NCBI GenBank assembly: GCA_023420245.1
Contig: JAEZWL010000195.1
Location: 1-6,171, forward strand
Source: Bacillota bacterium
GTDB lineage: Bacteria; Bacillota; Clostridia; Oscillospirales; Acutalibacteraceae
DNA length: 6,171 nt
Reading direction: 5' to 3'
Shown here: in pieces, positions 1 through 5,543 of the stretch
Layout: every line of letters begins with the position of its first letter
Position numbering within the stretch: position 1 is the stretch's first letter
Notes under the pieces: generated by a model
The model's database searches: none
Seen by the model: only the letters and a program-made list of their open reading frames with translations
What the model was told of the DNA's origin: nothing
Made by a program: the position numbers and the translations under genes

Positions 1-190
1 GGTAAAGGATGCTCCCCACCTCGACGGTCAGTACGCCGCTTTTGGCAAGGTTACGGAAGGTATGGAGGAAGCCGCCCGAATCGTATCCGCAAACCGCGAC
101 CGCAACGACAGACCCCTGGAAGACGAGGTTATGGAAAAGGTTACGGTCGATACCTTAGGGGAAGAGTACGGTGAACCGGAAAAATATTAA
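1..190 (+). CDS. Cyclophilin-type peptidyl-prolyl cis-trans isomerase, C-terminal fragment
   Basis: This is the 3' end of a gene cut by the left window edge; the reading frame begins at base 2 and gives 62 residues before a TAA at 188-190. The visible peptide contains HLDGQYAAFGKVTEGMEEA, which matches the conserved last third of cyclophilins (HLDGxYxxFGKVxEGM), followed by a charged tail ending in GEPEKY. By family knowledge, the enzyme speeds cis-trans isomerisation of peptide bonds before proline and helps protein folding. The catalytic arginine and phenylalanine region and any signal peptide lie outside the window, so location in the cell cannot be judged. It is followed after 23 bases by an ABC exporter on the same strand with no obvious promoter between them, so the two may be co-transcribed. 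The family call is confident; the exact subtype is not. Confidence 0.88.
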   Translation, partial: VKDAPHLDGQYAAFGKVTEGMEEAARIVSANRDRNDRPLEDEVMEKVTVDTLGEEYGEPEKY

Positions 191-196
191 GAAGAC

Positions 197-201
197 AGGA
201 G
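197..201 (+). promoter_or_regulatory. Shine-Dalgarno site for the TTG-started ABC exporter
   Basis: AGGAG lies 12 bases before the TTG at 214. The codon directly before that TTG (TAA at 211-213) is an in-frame stop, so the protein cannot begin further upstream. The spacing is a little long, but no other ribosome site is visible near the next in-frame ATG at 271. Confidence 0.6.
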
Positions 202-213
202 ACCATCAAGTAA

Positions 214-1947
214 TTGTTTCGTAAATTTATTCATTACTATAAGCCATATCGTGGAATTTTTTACTTTGACATGTTCTGCGCGTTGATTGTATCTGCAATC
301 GACGTCGCCTTTCCGCAAATCTTAAGCTGGCTGACGAAAGGCCTGTTCGCACAAAGCGCTCAGATGATTCTAAACAGCCTGCCTTGGATTGGAGCCGCCC
401 TTTTGGGAATGGAGCTGGTTCGCCTCGGCTGCCAGTATTACATAACCAGCTGGGGGCATATCATGGGCGCAAGAATGGAAAGCAATATGCGTCAGGATCT
501 GTTTGACCATCTGCAGCGCCTTTCCTTCTCCTATTACGATAAGAACAACACCGGTGAGATGATGAGCAAGCTGGTTTCGGACTTATTTGATATCAGCGAG
601 CTGGCGCACCACGGACCGGAAAACATTATTATATCATTCTTAAAAATAGCAGGCAGTTTTATCCTGATGATGACCATTAATGTGCCGATGACACTCATCC
701 TGATGCTTATGACACTCCTTATGATTGCCTTCTGCGTGGAGAAAAACAAGAAAATGCGCGCTGTTTTTCTGGATAACCGCAAAAAGATTGCCAGTGTCAA
801 CTCACAGGTACAGGATAGTCTTGCGGGAATCCGCGTCGTCAAAAGCTTTGCAAACGAAGAATTGGAGCGGGATAAATTTCAAAAAAGCAATTTGAAATTT
901 TTGGATTCTAAAGTAAGCAGCTACCGAATCATGGGCACCTTTCATGCAGGAACTTCATTTTTTGAAGGACTTCTGTTTCTGGTCGTTCTGGTAAGCGGAG
1001 GACTTTTTATTGCGCAGGGTTCCCTGCGGCTCAGCGATTTGGCGGTATACGCTTTGTATATCAACATTATTATCAACCCGATTGATATCCTGATTCAGTT
1101 TACCGAACAGTTTCAAAAGGGCTATTCGGGGTTCCGCCGTTTTATTGAAGTGGTGGAAACGAAGCCGGAAATTGTGGACAAGCCGGGCGCGGCAGAATTG
1201 GAAGATGTCAGCGGAGGCATTGAATTTCAAGACGTTTCCTTCCGTTACGAGCAGGATAGTTACGTCCTTGAACACATCAATATTACGATCGGCGCAGGCA
1301 AAACCGTTGCGCTGGTCGGTCCCTCCGGCGGCGGAAAGACCACACTTTGCTCCCTGCTCCCCCGCTTTTATGAAGTGACGGAAGGCCGCGTACTGATTGA
1401 CGGACATGATGTGAGGGATATGAAGTTAAATTCCCTGCGCAATTCGATTGGTATCGTGCAACAGGACGTTTACATGTTCGCCGGCAGCATCAAAGAAAAT
1501 ATCGTCTACGGAAAGCCGAATGCCACGGACGAAGAAATTGTTGCGGCTGCGAAAAACGCAAATATTCATGATTTCATCATCGGGCTTGAGAACGGGTACG
1601 ATACTTATGTCGGGGAACGCGGCACACGACTGAGCGGCGGTCAGAAGCAGCGACTTGCAATCGCGCGCGTGTTTTTGAAAAACCCGAGGATTCTGATTCT
1701 TGACGAGGCGACCAGCGCTCTGGACAACGAAAGCGAGCGAAAAATTCAGGCCTCTTTGGAAAGGCTGGCGAAAGACAGGACAACTATCGTCATCGCGCAC
1801 CGACTCAGCACCATCCGCAATGCGGATGAGATTATTGTAATTGGTGACGAAGGCATTCTGGAACGGGGCAATCATGAATCGCTGTTAAAAGAAAACGGCG
1901 TTTACGCCAAATACTATAATATGCAGTTTGAAGGACTTCACGATTAA
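214..1947 (+). CDS. ABC exporter half-transporter (fused transmembrane and ATPase domains)
   Basis: This complete 577-residue protein is of the MsbA/LmrA/BmrA-like exporter type and is expected to act in the cytoplasmic membrane as a homodimer or with a partner half. The membrane domain spans about residues 15-300, with six hydrophobic helices near 18-40, 55-75, 137-155, 157-175, 247-269 and 275-296. The ATPase domain follows from about 335. It shows an A-loop tyrosine (Y345), Walker A GPSGGGKT (369-376, K375), Q-loop Q417, signature LSGGQ (473-477), Walker B ILILD (493-497) with catalytic E498, D-loop SALD (501-504) and H-loop H529, so it looks fully active. The start is TTG: an in-frame TAA sits immediately upstream, and the N-terminal FRKFIHYYKPYRG segment is typical of the family, which argues against the internal ATG at residue 20. 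The substrate cannot be told from sequence; drugs, lipids and peptides are all possible. No second half-transporter is adjacent within the window. Confidence 0.93.
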   Translation: MFRKFIHYYKPYRGIFYFDMFCALIVSAIDVAFPQILSWLTKGLFAQSAQMILNSLPWIGAALLGMELVRLGCQYYITSWGHIMGARMESNMRQDLFDHLQRLSFSYYDKNNTGEMMSKLVSDLFDISELAHHGPENIIISFLKIAGSFILMMTINVPMTLILMLMTLLMIAFCVEKNKKMRAVFLDNRKKIASVNSQVQDSLAGIRVVKSFANEELERDKFQKSNLKFLDSKVSSYRIMGTFHAGTSFFEGLLFLVVLVSGGLFIAQGSLRLSDLAVYALYINIIINPIDILIQFTEQFQKGYSGFRRFIEVVETKPEIVDKPGAAELEDVSGGIEFQDVSFRYEQDSYVLEHINITIGAGKTVALVGPSGGGKTTLCSLLPRFYEVTEGRVLIDGHDVRDMKLNSLRNSIGIVQQDVYMFAGSIKENIVYGKPNATDEEIVAAAKNANIHDFIIGLENGYDTYVGERGTRLSGGQKQRLAIARVFLKNPRILILDEATSALDNESERKIQASLERLAKDRTTIVIAHRLSTIRNADEIIVIGDEGILERGNHESLLKENGVYAKYYNMQFEGLHD

Positions 1948-1952
1948 TCGCA

Positions 1953-2000
1953 GAATCACCCCGCCGCTTACGGGTCGTACCGTAGGCAGCGGGGTGATTC
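1953..2000. terminator. Long hairpin between convergent genes, probable transcription terminator
   Basis: Two 21-base arms (1953-1973 and 1980-2000) surround a six-base loop GTCGTA. The outer 12 bases, GAATCACCCCGC, pair perfectly. Of the two imperfect positions further in, each strand has one G-U wobble and one C-A mismatch, so a similar hairpin forms in either RNA. It starts 5 bases after the ABC exporter stop codon and lies 10 bases beyond the pdp stop codon on the other strand, as expected of a shared terminator. Plus-strand RNA continues into CCTTTGCGTTATTATTTTTC, a loose U-rich tail. Minus-strand RNA has no U tract, so termination in that direction is less certain. Confidence 0.8.
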
Positions 2001-2010
2001 CTTTGCGTTA

Positions 2011-3330
2011 TTATTTTTCTACGCCGTCTTTGGTAACTCTGGCGTGAATAATTGGAACCTTCGGCGGTTCTTTATCGTTGATAGTGATTGCGCTTTCAAA
2101 AAGCGTTTCGGCGCTTCTGCATTTCTCCTGAGAATCGGAATAAAAGGTTGCAATGGTATCGCCAGTCTTTACACCGTCACCGATTTTTTTATGAAGGATG
2201 ATTCCGGCGCTGTAATCTATAGAATCCTCTTTCTTCTCTCTGCCTGCGCCCAGCTCGACGGAAGCAATTCCGCATTGCTCCGTATTCATGGAATACAGAT
2301 ATCCGCTATGTTGAGCGAGTACCTGATATTCCGCCTTTGCTTTTGTAAACTTTGCGTTATCCTCCAGAACCGAAGTATCGCCGCCCTGTGCGGAAACCAT
2401 TTCTTTCAGTTTTTCAAATGCTTCCCCGTTTTTAATCTGATTCCGCGCCATATTTCTGCAATCCTCCATGCTTCCCTTATTGGCTAAGAACAGCATGTTG
2501 GCGGCAAGCTCAACGCAGATTTCTGTTAAATCTCCGGGTCCGTTCCCTTGCAGGGTACGGCAGACCTCTATAATCTCCAATGAATTGCCGATTGCATTCC
2601 CCAGCGGGCGATCCATGTCGGTAATGAGGGCAATTGTTCTGCGACCTACATGCTCCCCAATAGAGACCATCGCCTGCGCGAGACGGATGGAATCTCCCTC
2701 CGTTTTCATAAACGCGCCGCTGCCGGTTTTTACATCCAGAAGAATGCAGTCGGAACCGGCGGCGATTTTTTTACTCATAATACTGGAGGCGATGAGCGGA
2801 ATGCTCTCAACCGTTGCGGTTACGTCGCGAAGGGCATACAGCTTTTTATCGGCCGGAACCAGATTACCGGACTGCCCGATCACGCTGACGCCGACTTTAC
2901 GGACGATATCAAAGAACTTTTCGCGGTCGATCGAGGTCTGCATTCCGGGAATGGACTCCATTTTATCCACAGTCCCTCCGGTATGTCCAAGCCCGCGCCC
3001 GCTCATCTTGGCGACGCGCACGCCGAGGGAGGCCACGATGGAAGAAATGACCAGTGTGGTTTTATCCCCCACACCGCCGGTGCTGTGTTTATCTACCTTG
3101 ATTCCGTCGATGGACGAGAGATCGACCATTTCGCCGGAATGCGCCATGCACAGGGTCAGCTCTGCGGTTTCCCGCTCCGTCATACCCTTGAAATATATTG
3201 CCATTAACAAGGAGGATACCTGATAATCCGGGATTTCACCCTTTACATAGCCGCTGATAAAATAGGCGATTTCCTCTTTGGTAAGCTCCCCGCCGTCGCG
3301 TTTTTTTGCAATAATATCGTACATTCTCAT
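2011..3330 (-). CDS. pdp: Pyrimidine-nucleoside phosphorylase
   Basis: This 439-residue enzyme splits thymidine, deoxyuridine and uridine with phosphate into free base and (deoxy)ribose-1-phosphate in the cytoplasm. The family signature SGRGLGHTGGTVDKME is at 110-125 and the phosphate-binding KHSTGGVGD loop at 81-89. R168, S183 and K187 fall at the positions known to bind the base in Bacillus PyNP. A C-terminal PYNP domain follows from about residue 345. The reading frame stays open upstream to 3387, but I start at the ATG at 3328-3330. The sequence from there (MRMYDIIAKKRDGGELT) matches the family N terminus, the length agrees with Bacillus Pdp (about 433), and the longer form would overlap cdd by 43 bases. 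A GGCGGGTG-like ribosome site lies in the 14-base gap after cdd, so the two are surely co-transcribed. The gene ends in tandem TAA codons. It resembles Firmicute Pdp more than enterobacterial DeoA, so broad pyrimidine specificity is inferred. Confidence 0.95.
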   Translation of the reverse strand: MRMYDIIAKKRDGGELTKEEIAYFISGYVKGEIPDYQVSSLLMAIYFKGMTERETAELTLCMAHSGEMVDLSSIDGIKVDKHSTGGVGDKTTLVISSIVASLGVRVAKMSGRGLGHTGGTVDKMESIPGMQTSIDREKFFDIVRKVGVSVIGQSGNLVPADKKLYALRDVTATVESIPLIASSIMSKKIAAGSDCILLDVKTGSGAFMKTEGDSIRLAQAMVSIGEHVGRRTIALITDMDRPLGNAIGNSLEIIEVCRTLQGNGPGDLTEICVELAANMLFLANKGSMEDCRNMARNQIKNGEAFEKLKEMVSAQGGDTSVLEDNAKFTKAKAEYQVLAQHSGYLYSMNTEQCGIASVELGAGREKKEDSIDYSAGIILHKKIGDGVKTGDTIATFYSDSQEKCRSAETLFESAITINDKEPPKVPIIHARVTKDGVEK

Positions 3331-3344
3331 TTTATTCACCCGCC

Positions 3345-3758
3345 TTACAGATTTGCGCTGCTGAACCCAAGCGGCAGCAGCTCGCAAAGCTTATAGATTT
3401 TCCAATGCTCCGGACCATCTGCTAAAATTATTTCAAATTCCTCCGGACTGCAAAACTCCATCATGACCTGACGGCAGACGCCGCACGGCGGGCAGTATTT
3501 GTGGATTGCTTCCTCTTTCCTGCCGCCTACAATCGCAATTGCGGCAAAATCCCGTTCCCCCTCGCTGACCGCCTTGAAAAAAGCCGTACGCTCCGCGCAA
3601 TTGGTTGGCGTATAGGTTGCGTTCTCAATATTACAGCCCCGATAGATTTTGCCCTCTTTCGTAAGTAAGGCGGCTCCGACATGAAATCCGGAGTATGGGG
3701 TATAAGCCATATCGCGCGCCAAAATCGCGGCATTCACCAATTTCCCGTAGTCAATCAT
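3345..3758 (-). CDS. cdd: Cytidine deaminase
   Basis: This 137-residue protein is the short homotetrameric Bacillus-type cytidine deaminase, which converts cytidine and deoxycytidine to uridine and deoxyuridine using zinc. The TNCAERTA motif supplies zinc ligand C54 and proton shuttle E56, and PCGVC supplies ligands C92 and C95. The N-terminal YTPYSGFHVGAAL segment (19-31) and the GCNIENATY substrate-binding segment (41-49) are both conserved. An extra cysteine, C89, precedes the zinc motif and is not an expected ligand. The ATG at 3756-3758 is preceded by AAGGAG (3763-3768), with a tight 4-base spacer. The gene sits between deoC (85 bases upstream) and pdp (14 bases downstream). Its product feeds Pdp directly, because Pdp acts on uracil and thymine nucleosides but not on cytidine. 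Confidence 0.96.
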   Translation of the reverse strand: MIDYGKLVNAAILARDMAYTPYSGFHVGAALLTKEGKIYRGCNIENATYTPTNCAERTAFFKAVSEGERDFAAIAIVGGRKEEAIHKYCPPCGVCRQVMMEFCSPEEFEIILADGPEHWKIYKLCELLPLGFSSANL

Positions 3759-3784
3759 CCTTCTCCTTCTTTCTTAAGACAGAA

Positions 3785-3812
3785 TTGAGGAACGACTGTT
3801 GCCGCTCCTCAA
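3785..3812 (-). repeat. Inverted repeat (hairpin) between deoC and cdd
   Basis: TTGAGGA at 3785-3791 is matched by TCCTCAA at 3806-3812. In minus-strand RNA the stem extends to ten pairs, UUGAGGAGCG with CGUUCCUCAA, including one G-U pair, around the loop GCAACAGU. One A-U and one further G-U pair can be added at the base. It lies 26 bases upstream of the cdd start codon and 31 bases after the deoC stop codon. No run of U follows, so it is a poor classical terminator. It might stabilise or process the mRNA, or tune cdd and pdp relative to deoC. The structure is seen in the sequence; the function is inferred. Confidence 0.5.
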
Positions 3813-3839
3813 CTGAATGAATTATTATATTCAACTGAA
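3809..3839 (-). repeat. Direct repeat TTCAGTTGA x2 in the deoC-cdd gap
   Basis: The nonamer TTCAGTTGA (minus strand) occurs at 3831-3839 and again at 3809-3817, exactly 22 bases apart, which is about two turns of DNA helix. Each copy is itself a near-palindrome (TTCA-GT-TGA). An AT-rich stretch including TATAAT lies between them. The downstream copy overlaps the arm of the hairpin at 3785-3812. Paired sites on one DNA face can mark protein binding, but chance cannot be ruled out at this length. Confidence 0.4.
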
Positions 3840-3843
3840 AGAC

Positions 3844-4509
3844 TTAATAGCCCTGCGCCTGCTCGTTTTTAAGAATCTTGATAATTCTACTGGTACCTAA
3901 GCGGGAGGCACCAAGAGAGATAAACCTTTCCGCGTCGTCAAGCGTTTGGATACCTCCGGCAGCCTTAATCTTGACGTTCGGTCCGATATGCCTGGCAAAA
4001 AGTGCCACGTCTTCAAAGGTCGCTCCGGCTGTGGAGAAGCCAGTCGAGGTTTTAATATAGTCCGCGCCGGACTGCGTGACAATTTCACACATTTTGATCT
4101 TTTCTTCTTCGGTAAGGAGGCACGTTTCCACAATCACCTTCAGAATATGGTTTCCGCACTCTGCTTTGATCTGCCTGATTTCGTCCAGCTGCAAATCATA
4201 GCGTCCGTCCTTGATATACCCGATATTGATGACCATATCGATTTCATCCGCGCCGTTATCAATCGCGTCTTTCGCTTCAAAAACCTTTGCGGCGGTTGTA
4301 GAGTATCCGTTAGGGAACCCGATTACCGTACAGACAGCCATCTTATCCTTCACATAGTCCTTTGCCCATTTTACATAAGCGGCAGGAATGCAGACCGATG
4401 CAGTATGATACTTTACGGCATCGTCGCAAATCTGCTTTATTTCATCCCAGGTTGCAGTCTGGGTGAGCAGGGTATGATCTACCTTACTCAGAATTTCCTG
4501 ATTATCCAA
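3844..4509 (-). CDS. deoC: Deoxyribose-phosphate aldolase
   Basis: This 221-residue TIM-barrel class I aldolase cleaves 2-deoxyribose-5-phosphate to glyceraldehyde-3-phosphate and acetaldehyde, the last step of deoxynucleoside breakdown. The Schiff-base lysine is K153 in YIKTSTGFSTAGAT, the catalytic partner lysine is K182 in KIKAAGGI, and the conserved aspartate is D91 in ADEIDMVIN. The VDHTLL N-terminal motif (10-15) and the GTSR phosphate-binding segment near the C terminus are present. The length matches Bacillus DeoC (about 223). The start codon is TTG: an in-frame TGA at 4516-4518 blocks any earlier start except ATT, and AAGGTG lies 7 bases before the TTG. The gene is 107 bases downstream of the permease gene and 85 bases upstream of cdd. 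The upstream gap carries two palindromes that may control it. Confidence 0.96.
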   Translation of the reverse strand: MDNQEILSKVDHTLLTQTATWDEIKQICDDAVKYHTASVCIPAAYVKWAKDYVKDKMAVCTVIGFPNGYSTTAAKVFEAKDAIDNGADEIDMVINIGYIKDGRYDLQLDEIRQIKAECGNHILKVIVETCLLTEEEKIKMCEIVTQSGADYIKTSTGFSTAGATFEDVALFARHIGPNVKIKAAGGIQTLDDAERFISLGASRLGTSRIIKILKNEQAQGY

Positions 4510-4516
4510 AATCTTT

Positions 4517-4522
4517 CACCTT
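4517..4522 (-). promoter_or_regulatory. Shine-Dalgarno site fixing the TTG start of deoC
   Basis: On the minus strand AAGGTG is followed by 7 bases and then the TTG at 4507-4509. An in-frame TGA (4516-4518) overlaps the 3' edge of this site, and the next in-frame ATG is at residue 57, inside the conserved fold. The TTG start is therefore well supported. Confidence 0.75.
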
Positions 4523-4530
4523 ATCTTTCT

Positions 4531-4548
4531 TTTGTTACCAATAACAAA
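4531..4548. promoter_or_regulatory. Operator-like inverted repeat upstream of deoC
   Basis: TTTGTTA and TAACAAA form perfect 7-base arms around CCAA, 21 bases upstream of the deoC start codon and just before its ribosome site. The shape (about 14-18 bases, symmetric, short spacer) suits a dimeric repressor of the LacI, GntR or DeoR type, and a variant catabolite-control (CcpA) site is also conceivable. The RNA stem would be short and A-U rich, so DNA binding is the more likely role. No regulator gene is in the window to pair with it. Confidence 0.5.
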
Positions 4549-4562
4549 TGCGGGATATGCTC

Positions 4563-4574
4563 AGAATATATTCT
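4563..4574. repeat. Perfect 12-base palindrome AGAATATATTCT
   Basis: This self-complementary AT-rich dodecamer lies in the permease-deoC gap, 14 bases from the operator-like repeat at 4531-4548. It could be a protein-binding site or part of a promoter -10 region (it contains TATATT), but no matching -35 hexamer is found at 16-18 bases. Its role is unknown. Confidence 0.35.
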
Positions 4575-4576
4575 AA

Positions 4577-4590
4577 ACCATTTGCATGGT
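4577..4590 (-). repeat. Small GCAA-tetraloop hairpin after the permease gene
   Basis: In minus-strand RNA, ACCAU-GCAA-AUGGU forms a five-pair stem closed by a GNRA-type tetraloop and followed by UU. It lies 26 bases after the permease stop codon. It is too short and lacks a proper U tract for a convincing terminator. It may be an mRNA-stabilising or partial-termination element between the transporter and enzyme genes, or chance. Confidence 0.3.
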
Positions 4591-4616
4591 CGCCTGATAC
4601 GGATGCGCACAGATGA

Positions 4617-5543
4617 TTAACGGCTTCCTTTTTCATACGGGATGCCGTCCGCTTTCGGGGCGACAGAGCGACCTACAAACACAATGAGCACAACAATGGT
4701 CAGAATATAAGGCAGCATCGCAAGGATTTGGGAGGGAACAGCAAAGCTGCCTCCACCTAATATCACAGTGAGCGCCTGAGCAAAACCGAAGAGCATGCAG
4801 GCACCGTACGCGCCAAACGGCGTCCATTTTCCAAAAATAACAGCTGCCAGCGCGATGAACCCCTGCCCGCTGATTGCGGTAGGCGTAAACTGGGAAATGA
4901 TCGCCAACGTCATGGAAGCGCCGCCGAAGCCCGCCAGAATTCCGGAAACAAGCACACACAGGTAACGGGTCAGGTTGACGTTGATTCCGAGGGTATCGGC
5001 TGCGGCGGGATGCTCCCCGACCGAGCGGACATGGAGACCCCATTTGGTTTTATAGAGGAAGAACCACAAAGCTGTCGCCGCGATCAAAGCCAGCACAACT
5101 GTAATATCCACATTGAGATTTTTTAGGGTACTGCCGGAAAACGCGTCTGCCCCAAACAGCTTTGGCAGAGTTTTCGCCGGTAATGTCATGGTTGCCTTAT
5201 CAAACAGAAGGCGGCAGAAAAACAAGGCAAAACCGGGACCGATCAGGTTGATGGCGATGCCGGATATCGTCTGATCCGCCTTGAAGGTAACAGAAGCCAC
5301 CGCATGAAGAAGAGCGATCGCGCCCCCTGCCGCTCCCGCCGCGAGAAAGCCCATCCACGGATTGCCGGTAAAATAGCTGACGGCTGCTCCGGTGAACGCG
5401 CCGACAGTCATCATCCCTTCAATTCCGATATTAACTACCCCGGAGCGTTCGGATATCACGCCGCCTAGAGCACCGAACACCAGAGGGGTTGCGTACATAA
5501 GCGTGATGCCGATTAACAAAAATATGTCAAATTTATTTTGCAT
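4617..5543 (-). CDS. Nucleoside ABC importer permease (NupQ/YufQ-like)
   Basis: This 308-residue multi-pass membrane protein belongs to the branched-chain amino acid/ribose-type permease superfamily (BPD_transp_2), in the group linked to BmpA-type lipoproteins and nucleoside uptake. The hallmark ERSGVVNIGIEGMM lies at 32-45 after the first hydrophobic helix. The cytoplasmic ATPase-contact loop is VGEHPAAADTLGI (175-187), and several further helices follow. I start at the ATG at 5541-5543, because MQNKFDIFLLIGITLMYATPL is the expected N terminus and GAGGGG lies 8 bases before it; the frame stays open to 5615 but would then overlap the upstream gene much further. The start overlaps the end of the upstream permease gene by 11 bases, which suggests translational coupling and a heterodimeric channel. 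Downstream deoC, cdd and pdp support nucleosides as substrate. Gene names nupQ, yufQ or rnsD are used in relatives; I assign none. Confidence 0.92.
   Translation of the reverse strand: MQNKFDIFLLIGITLMYATPLVFGALGGVISERSGVVNIGIEGMMTVGAFTGAAVSYFTGNPWMGFLAAGAAGGAIALLHAVASVTFKADQTISGIAINLIGPGFALFFCRLLFDKATMTLPAKTLPKLFGADAFSGSTLKNLNVDITVVLALIAATALWFFLYKTKWGLHVRSVGEHPAAADTLGINVNLTRYLCVLVSGILAGFGGASMTLAIISQFTPTAISGQGFIALAAVIFGKWTPFGAYGACMLFGFAQALTVILGGGSFAVPSQILAMLPYILTIVVLIVFVGRSVAPKADGIPYEKGSR

Noticed and set aside
1941..1950. Ten-base palindrome CGATTAATCG across the ABC exporter stop codon
   Set aside because: Short, partly coding, and easily produced by chance; no partner site was found.
2468..3223. 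Long open frame of 251 codons on the plus strand opposite pdp, with another of 185 codons overlapping it
   Set aside because: It lies wholly antisense to a clearly conserved enzyme gene, has no recognisable domain and is rich in serine, proline and arginine as expected of a reverse-strand shadow.
3331..3387. 19-codon N-terminal extension of pdp overlapping cdd
   Set aside because: The extension is arginine-rich and unlike the family, it overlaps the conserved end of cdd, and the ATG at 3330 gives exact agreement with known active-site numbering.
3824..3829. TATAAT on the minus strand as a cdd promoter -10 box
   Set aside because: No -35-like hexamer occurs at 15-18 bases upstream, there is no exact extended -10 motif, and the region is simply AT-rich.
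3946..4620. Open frame of 224 codons on the plus strand opposite deoC
   Set aside because: Antisense to deoC over almost its whole length, with no known motif and no convincing ribosome site; it is best explained by the codon pattern of deoC.
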